The position numbers and the translations under genes were made by a program. A model generated the notes under the pieces. That model worked only from the letters and a program-made list of their open reading frames with translations. It was not told the DNA's origin and ran no database searches. From positions 372,001 to 436,000 of the forward strand of contig CAXKVV010000043.1 in NCBI GenBank assembly GCA_964058805.1: 64,000 nucleotides of DNA, read 5' to 3'. The first letter of the stretch is position 1. Each line of letters opens with the position of its first letter. The stretch comes from Schoenoplectus triqueter. Its lineage: Eukaryota > Streptophyta > Magnoliopsida > Poales > Cyperaceae. This document shows, piece after piece, positions 50,421 to 63,074 of this stretch.

Positions 50421-52439
50421 CCCACCACCGTGTACAATTAATGTATTAATCAGTCCATGTTAAAAGTATAGGAAGAGTAGTGGAGGAGCTTAATGTCTCG
50501 ATCATTTTTTTTCTCCACGCCTCCTAACAGAATCAGTAATGGCGGACAGAATTTTTTATTTTAATTTCACGACTTCTCTTTTTCCTTTTATTATTTTTCT
50601 GCGTTACAAGGTGAGTTGGAATTGGAAACAACGCGAAATTCAGTCGGACTGGAATTTTGCAGTTTTTTTTTGTATCTAGTAATTAAATTCAAAGAAAAAG
50701 AGGTATTTGCTATGATTGCCCTCCATTTTTATACCCCATAGCATGAATTAGGTTTCAAACTCGCGGTTCCAGTAACTCGAACCAAATTTGAATCTCAGTC
50801 TCAGTTTTTTTATAATTTTTTTTTATCAATTATTTGTTTCATGATTTGCTGATTATATTAATATTTTATTTAGTTATTTTATTATGTTTAATTATTTATT
50901 CAATTATTTAGCTTATTTTTAATTGATTGTTTAATTTTCATAATGTTTCGAATGAATGGGACGAGATCAGAAAAAAATTGCAATCCGAGGTCATCTTCAA
51001 ATTTCGTTATTTTTTCAGATTTGTACTTAGAAATTGTATATATTTTAGTTCATTATTCTCATCATATAAAGTTCTATATATTTTAGTTCATTTTTCAGAT
51101 TTTTTGAATTATGTTGTAATATCAATTAATATGATTTTTGTCTATTGAGTACACAATCATTCCAGATCCCTCTTTTGTTTTATTTTAATTACTAAGAACA
51201 AAAAAAAAAGAAAAATTTGGAAAGTCCAAGCTTTGAATGTTTCTTTACAGCTTTTAGCGGATTTTTCTGAGTCTTGAGTGCTCATTTTTATACTTTATTT
51301 TGTTAGTTATTTTTAATCTTATTGCACTTATTTTTGTGAAAAAATTAAAATTTTTAATTATAAAATATTTTTAAGTAATAACGCAGCGTCTCATTAGTGG
51401 GACGAGACCCGAAAACATAAGTTTTTATAACCGAACTCCGTTAATATATCTTGTCTTCTCTAAAATTCTGCACTTACGGCTTTTGTACTTCACATTTCAT
51501 ATTTTCTACAAAGTTGCATTTCTTATCGAAGGGTATGGTAGATTGTTTTACATCAATTGCTCTTGTTGACAATTGATATTTGGTTGGATTGTCATAGCAT
51601 ATTTTTATTACATTTGCATCAAGCATTCGACTTAATTGTTGTATTTTTTTCACTAATTATTTTAAATCGATTTTTGTGTGAATTTATAGAAAATTTGCTA
51701 TCTACCAAACCGGTCTTTTTCTATCTTATCTAAATTTATGTAAACTTGTCTTTTAATAAATACCATCACTAAATACCTATGAATATCACAATCCAATACT
51801 ACAAATGGACTGAGTGAGCAAGGCTTCTAATCAGTCTCATCATCATTTTCCTTTTCTCTGAATTTAGGTAATTGCGAGAGACAATAGGGGCGTGTGAATG
51901 GATAGCTACAAATGTTTTGCCATTAGGCTCTTGGCCGTGTTAGAGTTGAGAGGGGGTATTCATAGGATAGCTCGGCTCTAGTTTTCGTTGCAATAATGCA
52001 GCATTTCCTAATAGTAATTTAAGAAAAAAAAATAAATTAGAATAATTACACTTCTAAACTATGCATCATTTCATATAACAATCAATATTGAGAGAAAATT
52101 ATAATCATAGTAATAAATTCGAGGTTCAAAAATATTCAGCTAGGTTAAAAATTCATGATTCTGATATAATTCGGAAAAAAAATTGTTTTGCTAAATATAT
52201 AATTAATGTATCAAAATAGTAAATTATTTTGAAAAAACTAATTTATATTTTATTAAACTCATTAATATTATGAAAATATTTATGTATATTAAAAAAAAAT
52301 TATATAAACGAATAAAATTGATAATGAAAGAATTATGGTACATTGAGAACAGCATAAAATTATGGTACATTGAGAACCGCATAAAATTATAATGAAAGAA
52401 TTTTTTTTTTCTATCCAAATGATTTGATCTTTTGAATGT

Positions 52440-52780
52440 AGAGATATAAAGTCCTTGGCAGCACCTTTCTCTAGGACAGCGTAGAGGCAGCGTAGAAGTA
52501 GTGTTCTTGGCGTCACCTTTCTCTATGCGGCGCCACTACATTGAGGGCGCCGCCGCTAATGCAGTGTTGGCGTCGCCGTTGTCATGCAGCGTCGCTAATA
52601 TCCAGCGACGCCTCCACCTAGTGGCGCCATCACTCCGCGACGCCTCCCCCAGGGGGGCACAGATCTGAATCCGGGTAGGCAGGGGTAAGCATGGGCGGGT
52701 ATGGGTAGGCGTAGGACGGATCTAGCGAGTTACGGATAGGCACGAGACGAGTCTAGACGGGTCACGGATAGGTACGAAAC
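52440..52780. repeat. GC-rich GGCGTCGC motif cluster
   Basis: Repeated GGCGTC(G/A)C, GCGACGCC and GCGTCGCTAAT/GCCGCTAAT motifs in both orientations at 52497-52650, then GGGTAGGC/ACGGATAGG-type degenerate repeats to about 52780. The density of short inverted motifs resembles CACTA subterminal regions, but no terminus was identified. Confidence 0.5.
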
Positions 52781-53794
52781 AGATTAGAGAAGGTCGATAT
52801 GAGAAATTTCAAACTAGATCCTTACTAGGACTAAATAATAAAAATTTTCAAAAAATGTCCAATCTGATTTGAAAATATATTTTAATATATCCATCATATA
52901 TATTCCAAGTTAGAAAAACGTCCTATATATGTAGCGTTTTACATAAACAGGACAAGTTGAGAGTTGTTTTGGTCGGTATCCTTCTTTAATTTCTTCGTTT
53001 TGATTGAAAACTCAAAATAGTTATAACTAGGTTGGTTGATATGATTTTTCACTTTTTTGGATGCTTCTCATAATCTCATTTCATAAAAAAAAAATGCTTT
53101 GTGGGGAACAAGTCCATCAAAATTAAATTAGACTGCACTAATTTATTCGACTCTCTATTTCAATTTCCTAATTAGTCCTGCCCCTAGCCATTTCGATATT
53201 CGACTCCCTAGCCATCTCCATTTTCAAATTCTTATGGCATAAAGCAAATTTGTATGCACAAGAAAATCTCTCTCCATATAATTTTGGGGCAAATATGAAT
53301 GAGATCCGTTTTTACAAGGTTGTTGTTTCTGAAAGTTTCTATACCCTTCCAAATTCCAATTGGGGTTTGTGGAAGAATCTTATCCTTCTAAATTTGGAAA
53401 GGTTCTAGTATAAGTATACAATAACATTTCAATTGAAAATTTTACTAATTAAAAAGGAAGCTGGGTCGGATAATTCATAGTTTTGTAAATTAATATGGAA
53501 TGACATTTGATTTTAAAATGATAAATAATTAGAGAAACATATGTAATTCATTTGTATTCAGAATTATTCTTATTTCTGAGCAGAAAAAGTTGGGAGTAAC
53601 TAGAAATTAAAGTTGGAGATTCGATGGTAGTGCATTTGGATAGAAAACTTAAGGTCTTAGTGTTAGAATATTTAATATTTTAATATTTAATGTGTGACAT
53701 ACTACTAGTAATTATGAATCAAGTTCATTTATGAATAATTAATTAATGGGTGCATCTAAAGAATGCATCTAGGTACATCTGTATTTTTCAAGGT

Positions 53795-53965
53795 TTTAAA
53801 AAACGGTTTAACGGATTTAACTGTAAGGCAATAATTTCGAGTTAAAACGGTTTAAACGGAGTTATTTAACGGCTTTTAACGGTTTTAACGGTTTAAATGA
53901 AGTTTTTTACTTAACATTAAATTTTTTGATGAAGTTAAAACGAAGTTTAAACGGTTAAAACGAAG
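53795..53965. repeat. TTTAACGG motif cluster
   Basis: Many copies of TTTAACGG, AAACGGTTTAA and TTTTAACGGTTT within 170 bp. No open frame. Origin unknown. Confidence 0.6.
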
Positions 53966-56900
53966 TTTTTTAAAAGCTTGGTATTTTTGATAAAAAAATT
54001 CAGTTGTCCAAATTCGTTGTACATGATCTCAGATGTTGCCTCAGCGTTTATATATACTGTTCTATTCATTTGTTCTAATTAATTCTCTTAAGATCTCCTT
54101 AATTCGTCCATTAAGAAAAGAACAAAAAATAAAAGACTGAGTGAAAAAACGTCATAATTCGTCATTATTAGGACTGAGAAAAACTTCTGAAAATCAGTAT
54201 TCTTCCATCGCTTCCACCTAAATATGTCTGCAATTCAGAATTGTAAGTTTTTGAAAACCCTTCAACTTCACAACTATGTGGAAGTTAAAAAAAAACCCTT
54301 CAAATTAAAGTTATTCTATATTAGAGATGATAACAATCTTTTAGTTATCCCTCTATTAAACATATATAATACTTAATTATGTATTGATCTAGAATATTAA
54401 TTCAAAATACCATTTATAGTCAATTGTCAACAACTGACAATTTTTTTCGAGTAAAGTTTTCTGATAACTTATTAGGTTTTTGGGATGAGATTGCTAATGA
54501 TTGTAAATGCTTGTGCTCCAGAAAATGAAAGGCTTGGTAAACCAAAATGATATTTATTTGGGAATTTCATCTCCTGCCATAGTTTACTATGGCAGAGTCC
54601 TACCATTGAGTATATGGTAAGTGAGGTCCATTACATATGAAATAAAATACACCCTCTTTATTGTCTAAATATAAACTTTTTTAATCAATTTGAGCCCGTT
54701 CAGATAGTCTGTGGCAGGATCCTGTCATCAATATTATGGCACCAGATGTAGCAGGTACCGTTCTGTCTCTCTGTTCATTCCTTATTTTGAATATGTCCGG
54801 TGTCCGTTACTCTTCCTATTCAGAGTCGACATGGAATGGCTTAAGAACCGGAAAGAAGGTTGGTTACAATATAATTATTTAATGTACTGTTTAATTATAC
54901 AACTTAAACACGAATTGATTTAAATAGTTTTCCTAATACTTCTCTTAATTAAAGATTAGTGACCAAGAAATTATTCACGTTTCAATTGTAGTATTAAATT
55001 AAATGTTAAATTGCAATATTAAATTAAATGTTAAATATTACTTTTTGATTTTACATGATTAATTTTATATTACAAAATTAAAGCACCCTATTTTTCTTGA
55101 ATCTATCGAGAAGCATCCGTATGCCATTTATTTTTGGCAAAATTCATCTCAGGTTAATTTATTTACCCGCGATAAAAATAATTGCCCATTTCAAACTAAA
55201 AATAGAAACTAAAATGTCAGGATTTCTCAATTAAGTGAAAGTGAAACCCTTGGATAGGAAGAAATTAAAGAGTTGTATTATTATTATTATACTATGATAA
55301 CCTATTTCATATATAACAGCTTAATTTTCTCCTAATCAAGCAGTTGAAGTTTCTCTGGAGCGATATTTAGGAAATTAACTGGAGAAGGGTGGCAATCTTG
55401 CCAGGAGTTCTTTAATTTGTGTGTGTTATTTTTATTTTATGCATGCAATGCATATATAATTGATAATTGCAGAGCCATTGTTTGGCCAAATTTTCGGCCC
55501 CTCTAAATTTATTTTTAAGTAGTATAAATAGGGGTGTCTTACTCCTCATTTGATATCAAGCAAAAGCAAAAAGCAGTCCACCTCAAAGAGAGGAAGAGAG
55601 CTAATAGTATTAATAATTTTGGAGGTTAGGATAATGTTAAGAAGTTATGAGTGTAATAGTTTGGAGATACAAACATTTAAATAATAATGATTATAATAAT
55701 ATTTTGAGAGATTAATGAAATCTATAATTTTAGTTTAGTTTCAACAACTACCTCCTGGGACTTCATATTACTTTACCCAACCAATTTATATGTAAAGAAT
55801 AAAGAAGTATCATGGCTCCTATGGGGCACGCAGAAGGAAAACAAAAAGGACTTTTTAATTATTTCTTCCATTTTCTAAAATGGCTCTCCTTTCTTTCCTT
55901 TTCAACATAAAAAATATTCTTTGAATCGATGGTCTTATTGGATTAGTCAAGTAAGTCGTTTTAATTATCTTCCATTCAAATAAATTGTGCAACAAAAGTT
56001 GGATCGGTCAACTCGATACCGTTAGGGATTTCAGTTATTTCTTGGAAAAAGTCGTTCGTCGCCACGTTTTACCACCTGACCAATTTATTAGTGGTTTTTC
56101 AGTCATTGGAATGAAACTCAATCTTAATTTGTTAAATGTCTCCAATATTATTTACCCATACCAGTGTACGTAGCAGCCGTTGGTAATATATAGGCCATGT
56201 TCTTCGCTAAATTTATCATGTTACAAACATCCAATACATTTCGTGCATTAGAACAATGTTAAGGAGGAAAAAAACTAAAATAAAAGCTGCTGCTACCGAG
56301 AGTACACTATAATAAATTAAGAATTACTAGATTGGGAATACAATTTTTTTTTTTACGAAACATGTGAATACATGTGGTGCAAAAAAATTATATATAAAAA
56401 ATGATACCATTGGGCCGTGCAATATTAATATAGAAAGATATGATAAAGTTTATCAAATATTAAAAAAATTACAATAATTATTATTACTAGGGTAGGGATG
56501 TCCACCTTCGCCCCCTAAAAAATAAATTATAATAATAATATAAATTATATACATATAATAATTTATACATAATAACTATTAAATTGTATCCTATAGATAT
56601 AATTCATCCATCCATTTTAAATGAGGAGAGAGAGAGTAACTATATATATATAATAGCCACTTGATTTAGGTAGATAAAAGATTTAAACAAAATCAGATAG
56701 AAAATATCTTCAAGATGTTTAACTTATTTATGTATTAAAAATTATTCTGAAGAAAATAATTATTGTAATTTTTTTTAAAAGATTAAGCAGTCTCATCATC
56801 TCGTGCACATGAATCCAAGATGCCAACTAGTTAATAATTAATAAAAATGAGTTATACACTGAATATTTGGAATATGGAGAAAAATATATAGAAAAAATAT

Positions 56901-58180
56901 ATCGATATTGAATTTCTACATTGAAATTAATGAGGAATTAATTTTATTAAAAAAAGTTAAAATAATTTCCTCGTCGTCTTTTGAGACCGTCAGAACTCTG
57001 AAATCCGAAGCCCAAGTCGCAAATGGACCCAAATAAATAATAATAATAAATAAATAAATAAATAAATAAATAATAGGAATATTATTATCATCCCCAGCCT
57101 TTTATCCCCATTCGTTGTCCCCAAACGAAAAATTTCCATTTTAAGCATTCAATTAACTTTTTATATGTTTCTGACTTTCCATTTTTATAACTGCATAGCA
57201 CATTAATAATTAAAAAAAATTGAAATTGAAATGGCGTCTCTTTAAGAAAATTAGAGAGAGTTAGCACTTGGTAAAAACTATCAAATTTACTTATATCTAT
57301 TATACTGTGCTATTTATATCAAGTGTTGTGATTATTTATTTGTATAAATGGTGAAATTTAATCACCAAAGCCGGTTGATGTATATAGCAAAAATTAATAG
57401 ATATAAATAAAATTGATAGTTGATGCCAATAGATACAATAATTACCAAAAACGTAGATATAAATAACATGGATATCAAATAATAATATTTTAAGTTATTA
57501 GAATTTTAGTAACTGACACATTAAATATAAATAGGGACAACTAAAGATATAAATAATGTCAGAATGAAAATTAATTGATGGCGCGCTGATTTTTTGTGTC
57601 AAATTTATTATTGCTGTAAATAATCTAAACATTTATGGTCAATTAATATAAACTAATGGTTGATTATAAATTAATCGACCAGTTGCCTAGAAACAGAAAA
57701 AAAAATAGTGAATCTAATTGATGTCGCCGAGATTGCATGTTATGGTCACAAAAAATAGCGATTTTTTTTTGTGCCAAATGATTGCAGTTACGGTCAACTC
57801 GCGAAGATTCAAAATTTTTATTTGTCTCTGCAATTATGGTCAAATCGCGAAAGACTTTTGACGTTTCAACTACTAAATTCGCGGGAGTCAAAGTTTAGAG
57901 ATATTTATAGGATAAATGCTTAGAGATTATTATGAGCCTCCTTTATCTAAATAATAAAGGAAAGAAGGAACGAGTGAATTCAGCGCCAATTAAGCGCAGA
58001 AAAAGAAGTCAACTGAATATATAGGATTAATCCTATATATAATCCTATTCCAGTATTATTCCTCACACGCAATGAATCCACACAAAGTCTATATATATAT
58101 AACTGTCTCCTAGCTACCGTCATACGCGCAACGGTAACTTCTCGTCCCCTTCCAGCTTTCCTCCTCCTCCTCCTCCTCCT

Positions 58181-58188
58181 TATATATA
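58181..58188 (+). promoter_or_regulatory. Candidate TATA box of the calmodulin-like gene
   Basis: TATATATA immediately after a (CTC)n tract, 105 bp upstream of the ATG. Confidence 0.4.
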
Positions 58189-58292
58189 CACAATTAGAAG
58201 TACTCGCGCTCTCCACACAACTCCCATCTTAATTATTTAGTCCCTAGCTACTTCCACCCCAAAAAACTAATAAATAGACCAATCCAGCAGCC

Positions 58293-58769
58293 ATGAGAAA
58301 GCATGATGCCATCAAACTTGAACCTCTCTATTTCTCTCCCTTCATTGAATTCGACCGAATCTTTAGCTCCTTCGACAGGGATGGCGACGGAAGAATTTCA
58401 GCCGCCGAGCTCCAGCTCTGCATCGCAGCAGCTGCCGGTGAACATATCTCTCTTTACGATGCTGATGCATTGGTCAAATCGGTGGACTCGGATGGAGACG
58501 AGTTACTGGACAAAGAAGAATTCATGCGATTGGTGCTTGTTGAAGAGGAAGAAGAGGAGACGACTAGGGTTTTGAGGCAAGCGTTTGGGATGTACGAGAT
58601 GGATGGCGAGGATTGTATCACGCCGGCGAGTCTGAGCCGCATGCTCAGCCAGCTCGGATCACCAAGAAGTTTGGATGAGTGTAAGGCCATGATTTGTAGG
58701 TTTGATTTGAATGGAGATGGAGATGGAGTAATCAGTTTCGATGAGTTTAGGATTATGATGATGGCTTAA
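58293..58769 (+). CDS. Calmodulin-like EF-hand protein (CML)
   Basis: Calcium sensor of the plant CML family, 158 aa, intronless, as many CMLs are. Four EF-hands are arranged in two pairs. EF1 loop 28-39 is DRDGDGRISAAE and EF2 loop 65-76 is DSDGDELLDKEE; both carry the canonical Asp/Glu ligands. EF3 (102-113, EMDGEDCITPAS) is degenerate: it starts with Glu and ends with Ser instead of Glu, so Ca2+ binding is unlikely. EF4 reads DLNGDGDGVISFDE (138-151), two residues longer than the usual 12-residue loop because a GGAGAT hexamer is duplicated in the DNA. An acidic run of five Glu (84-89) follows EF2. The start is the first ATG after a CT-rich leader with a TATA-like sequence. Targets unknown. 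Confidence 0.93.
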   Translation: MRKHDAIKLEPLYFSPFIEFDRIFSSFDRDGDGRISAAELQLCIAAAAGEHISLYDADALVKSVDSDGDELLDKEEFMRLVLVEEEEEETTRVLRQAFGMYEMDGEDCITPASLSRMLSQLGSPRSLDECKAMICRFDLNGDGDGVISFDEFRIMMMA

Positions 58770-59582
58770 GCAGTAGGTATATAATATATATACTTCTATG
58801 CGTCTCAAAACATTTGATTAGTTTGTAATTAATTTAGGGGGGTACATATGTATGTATGATTATTTGTAGTCCGATTGTTCGGAAGTAGTAATTTAATAAA
58901 ATTCTTTGATTTATTTTCATTGTACAAAATGAATCCTCCTAGTGTCATGTCCTTTGATATAATATTTAATTAGAACGCATTACAATTAGTCAGTAGGGTT
59001 GAAAATTTGTGTGATATGCGCGCCATGAAGAACAGGGCCATCATGTATATATATATATAGATATATAGATAGATAGGTTATTCCTGGTGCCTACAATTAA
59101 TGGTAATTTTATTGAAATGTCTTTGTTGAATAAATCAAGGCTTAAAATTAGGTATTGTGCATAAAGAGTATCATAATTAGTTTGTCCGAAGCAATTTGAG
59201 AGCAACTGTTATGTCGAAAATGAAATTCAATGGTGCTTCCGCATGAACAGCTAGCGCAGAATGTACAATTTTTCCACATCTTCATATATAACACTGAATG
59301 CATCCCATGATTGTATTTCCCTTGGTGTTGATGTCTCTAGCTCCTTCTCAAATATATGCCAAAGCTGGCCTGCAAAACTGCAATGAAGAACCGATTCTTT
59401 TCCTTTTTCTTTCTTTTTAATTGATAATTAACAGGAGAGGACAATATATTATGTAATATTACATCAGCATTCGTAGTATAATATTATTGAAAATAATTAA
59501 AAAAAAATTACAAGCTCACTACAGCTACAAGAAACAACCTATGGCAACAATAGCTACTTGAAAACCGAAACTAAAAAAATCC
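58770..59582. other. Intergenic, no gene seen
   Basis: Likely 3' untranslated region of the CML, then AT-rich DNA with a TA/GATA microsatellite near 59045-59078. Confidence 0.5.
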
Positions 59583-59859
59583 TCAAATCATTTGCAGAAT
59601 CCTCATCGTCATACTCAATTGTGATGACTTCAAGTGAATGGAGCTCTCCCTCAGCTCATGCATTTCCCTGGCCTCGAGCTCGGCAATGTTAGCAGCTGTG
59701 ACATTTGGTTGACCGAGAGAAAAGGACAAGTCAAGACCTCCGTCTTTGTCCCTGGAATTCCTCCTGTCAACATCGGCAGACGTATGAAATAAATTGATTG
59801 ATATTCTGTAATTTTGCCAAAAATCATCAAGTGCCGCGAAAGGTTCATTCAAATAGAAT
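59583..59859 (-). CDS. Terminal exon of an unrecognised gene
   Basis: After an acceptor (TTGTTTCAG) the minus strand is open for 91 codons, starting FYLNEPFAALDDFWQNYRIS, with GGLDLSFSLGQPN in the middle and a charged, probably helical C-terminus (AELEAREMHELRES). Amino-acid composition looks like a real protein. The exon enters with one carried base. A second coding-like stretch on the same strand near 59900-59965 (NNVLAWPDRPSIIGY) could be upstream, but the gap of about 34 bp is too short for a normal plant intron. The family is not recognised, and this may be a relic. Confidence 0.35.
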
Positions 59860-60717
59860 CTGAAACAAATATGAAATAAAAGGAATTCTTACTATAAAGT
59901 AGCCTATGATGCTGGGACGGTCAGGCCAGGCAAGCACATTGTTGGCGCCACCAGAGCTGGTGTGGCTCCTTATTGAATATAAAACATTGAAATAAAAAAG
60001 TGAATAAATCAAAATTTAAATGCATCTTACAAATCAAAACTATCATTAAATTCAGCCAAGATAGTTCTTCAACTTAAAATAGACCAAAAAAAATTAAATT
60101 GGTGGTAATCTGACATACCAGCAAGGTGAAGCTGAGAAAAACCTCAAATTTTCCTAGACCATTCATGCTGAAAAGTAGAAGGGTACAATTTTTCACATTC
60201 CTTTTACGGATAGTATGTCATTTTTGGTGCTTGGTTATGCTGGAAATAAATAGAATAAGGGGCTTGTTGAGTCAATATGTTTAAAAACTAAATCAAAAAG
60301 AACTTCTTAGGCATACTTTCAACACCAGTAAAACGAACAAGGCCAGAAGTGTGTGACTTTTGGGGGTTGTGAGAATTTCCAGATGACGTGTGTTCCTTTC
60401 AGAGAATCAAAATGCCAATGGAATTTAAACTTCAGCTGGGACTGCCAATTTCTGATAAAACTTGACAACTAAACCTACCAAACCCGCCTAAGACTGATTT
60501 GATGCATGAACACTATGGGTTCAGGTCACGCAATCCTTAATTGCGTGACAGTTACTCAGCAATAACACTTGTATGGCTGATACATCGGAAACTGGAGAAA
60601 ATGAGAAACCACCATATTTCCAAGAATGGGATTTAATTTTAATCAACCAACTTCAAATTGCATGCCTGTTTTGCATCAGATCGAAACCAAGATAAGAAAA
60701 TGAGAAGGCAGCTGCTG

Positions 60718-60718
<1 letters not shown>

Positions 60719-60750
<32 letters not shown>
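60719..60750. repeat. (TA)n microsatellite
   Basis: About 16 TA units. Confidence 0.9.
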
Positions 60751-60753
<3 letters not shown>

Positions 60754-61248
60754 CTTCACAAAAGTGGAGATACCACATGTTTGATTATGAAACAATGTTT
60801 GGTTGATACCACGACCCGTTATCTGGGTTTACCATAACTAGTAAAATCTACCTTAGTCACTAATAAAAGAGTATTAGCTCCCTCCACAACCCGGATTGGG
60901 ATAGTTCTACAAATGATTCAAGAGAAGCAAATTCAACAGTTCAATGCGGGAGTTGTATAAATAGGAACATGGGACAAAATAAACAATTGCTAAAGAATTT
61001 TGTTCAATTATAGCAATCAACGGTGCTTGTACTATCCTAATCGGAAAAACGAACAAGAAACAAACAATACTTACAGATATCACTGATGAGATATACAAAC
61101 CAGCTTGAAAAAATGTTGTTTGAGGCACAGAACATCAAGATGGATTGAATCAAAATGAGGAATCGCAACTTGGAATAGAACAATTGCTGAGAAACTGACT
61201 AGAAGAATTCTCCCAAGTTGATGCACAGCTATGGTTTAGAAACATTAA

Positions 61249-61253
<5 letters not shown>

Positions 61254-61283
<30 letters not shown>
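61254..61283. repeat. (GA)n microsatellite
   Basis: About 14 GA units. Confidence 0.9.
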
Positions 61284-61286
<3 letters not shown>

Positions 61287-63034
61287 TCAAAGTATACACC
61301 GATTAGATTTCGCTGGAGGCGACGCGACGGAAAGCGAGGCAGAGATCGAGAGATTCAAGGGATTCAAGCGAAAATATACCATGAAATAAATTGGTTTCAA
61401 ATCCGACGGTTGAAGTTCTTACCTAATGTCTCTCTACCTAATAGAGAAGAAGGGGTCACTTAGTTAAACCCCTTCTAAACCATTCAATATTATCATTATA
61501 ATTATCATAATCGATCGTTCGACCCAATAAAAGTTCTGGATCAATAATTTATTGGTTAAATCGTCGGATCAGTCGATTCGGCCGCTTGTTTTCATTCGTA
61601 TATTTATAAACTCATCGAACCCTCTTATTATTAAAAATATTTATATTTAACACTAATTTTATTACAACTAATTAATATCTTTTACTTAAATATAACTAAT
61701 ATGTAAAGCAATCACAAATATTCTTAAATTTTTTAAATAAATTAATTTTTAATTTAATAAAAAATGATGTATAAAATATAATAACTTTTCTAAATAAGAA
61801 CATACAATATGTAGTTTTTTTAATAATAAAACTTAATAATTGATGATATATAATTATTTGATAATAATTTTTTAAAATAATTATATTTAACATTAATTTT
61901 ATATGAAAATAATATATTTTCTTGAATATAATTTACAACTAAATTAATTACAAAGCCATTCAAATTTTTAAATAAAATTAATTCATTATTTAAGAAAAGA
62001 TAATGTATAAAATATAATAATTAAACTTAATAATAAATTAATAATTAATGTTTAATTTATTTAATATATAATTTCATTTGTTAGACCTCCTATAAATATA
62101 CATGGTAAAAATAGCAAATTGAATAGAGAGAGAAAATAAATTTGACTAAAATCTGAACCGTTATTTTTATAAATCAATCAATATTAATCATAAGTTAAAT
62201 ATGAATATTTGGATCATTACACATTATTTGATAATATTAATGGATGCCTTCAATACATTACACTCTTTATAATATTTGGCAAACTCTCTCATTCAACAAA
62301 ATATTTTTAATAAAATATAAATTCTTTTATTTACAAATTAATCATTTTTATATAATTTGAGGGTAGTGGGAAACTGAGAATGTAGTTTTTGAATCACTTA
62401 TGGTGTCGGAGCGGATAATATCCACTCCGTTCAGTTCTATTTTTAAAAACTATATGTAAGTATATTATATGTATTCTTATCCGATTTGTATCCATAAAAA
62501 AAAATATAGATATGAAGACGAATTTGACTTTTTGACTCTATTATCTGTATCCGAAATAAAATATATATTATAAGATTTTATTTATAAACTAATATTACTT
62601 GGCAAATTTTTATTGCATACAATATCATTAGTATAATATTAACAAATATATCTATGCATAGTTATTGATAATAAATATTAGTTTTTATTTCATATCCATT
62701 ATAAATTCGTATCTTGAATATCTACTTCGTATCAATATTTATTTAAGGCGGACTTGATTTTATATTTTGACATCTGATTAATAATTATATTAGTCAAATA
62801 AAAACAGATACGAATATAGTTTTCAGCTTTTTCATTCCAAATTCATCATGTATAACTATTGAGGTTAGTGGTTGCAATAACCTTTGTCCTTTGCATTAAG
62901 AGTCTCTGGACCACGATAACAGTTGTACGACTTATTGTGGCCCAGAGACCTTGTCCGCCTCTCTATTCCCAATTGCTAATGAGTCTCTCTACATGACCTA
63001 CTAGCAAGTCTCTCTCTCTCTCTCTTTTGAAAAT

Positions 63035-63074
63035 ATGGCGGAAGCTGCCCTAGATATGATAATGGGCCATGTAG
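63035..63074 (+). other. Possible short first exon
   Basis: After a (CT)n leader, ATG opens MAEAALDMIMGHV and meets a strong donor, TAG|GTGAGT. A 'MAEAAL' start is seen in some plant NB-LRR proteins, but nothing downstream in the window supports that. Very tentative. Confidence 0.15.

Larger units (their letters stand above)
50421..58180. other. Long intergenic region, no gene seen
   Basis: About 7.8 kb of AT-rich DNA (many A/T runs, TAA/TTA and TA repeats, AATA units near 57040-57073). The only marked departures are a GC-rich block at 52440-52780 and an AACGG motif cluster at 53795-53965. Open frames here are short and without recognisable domains. Confidence 0.55.
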
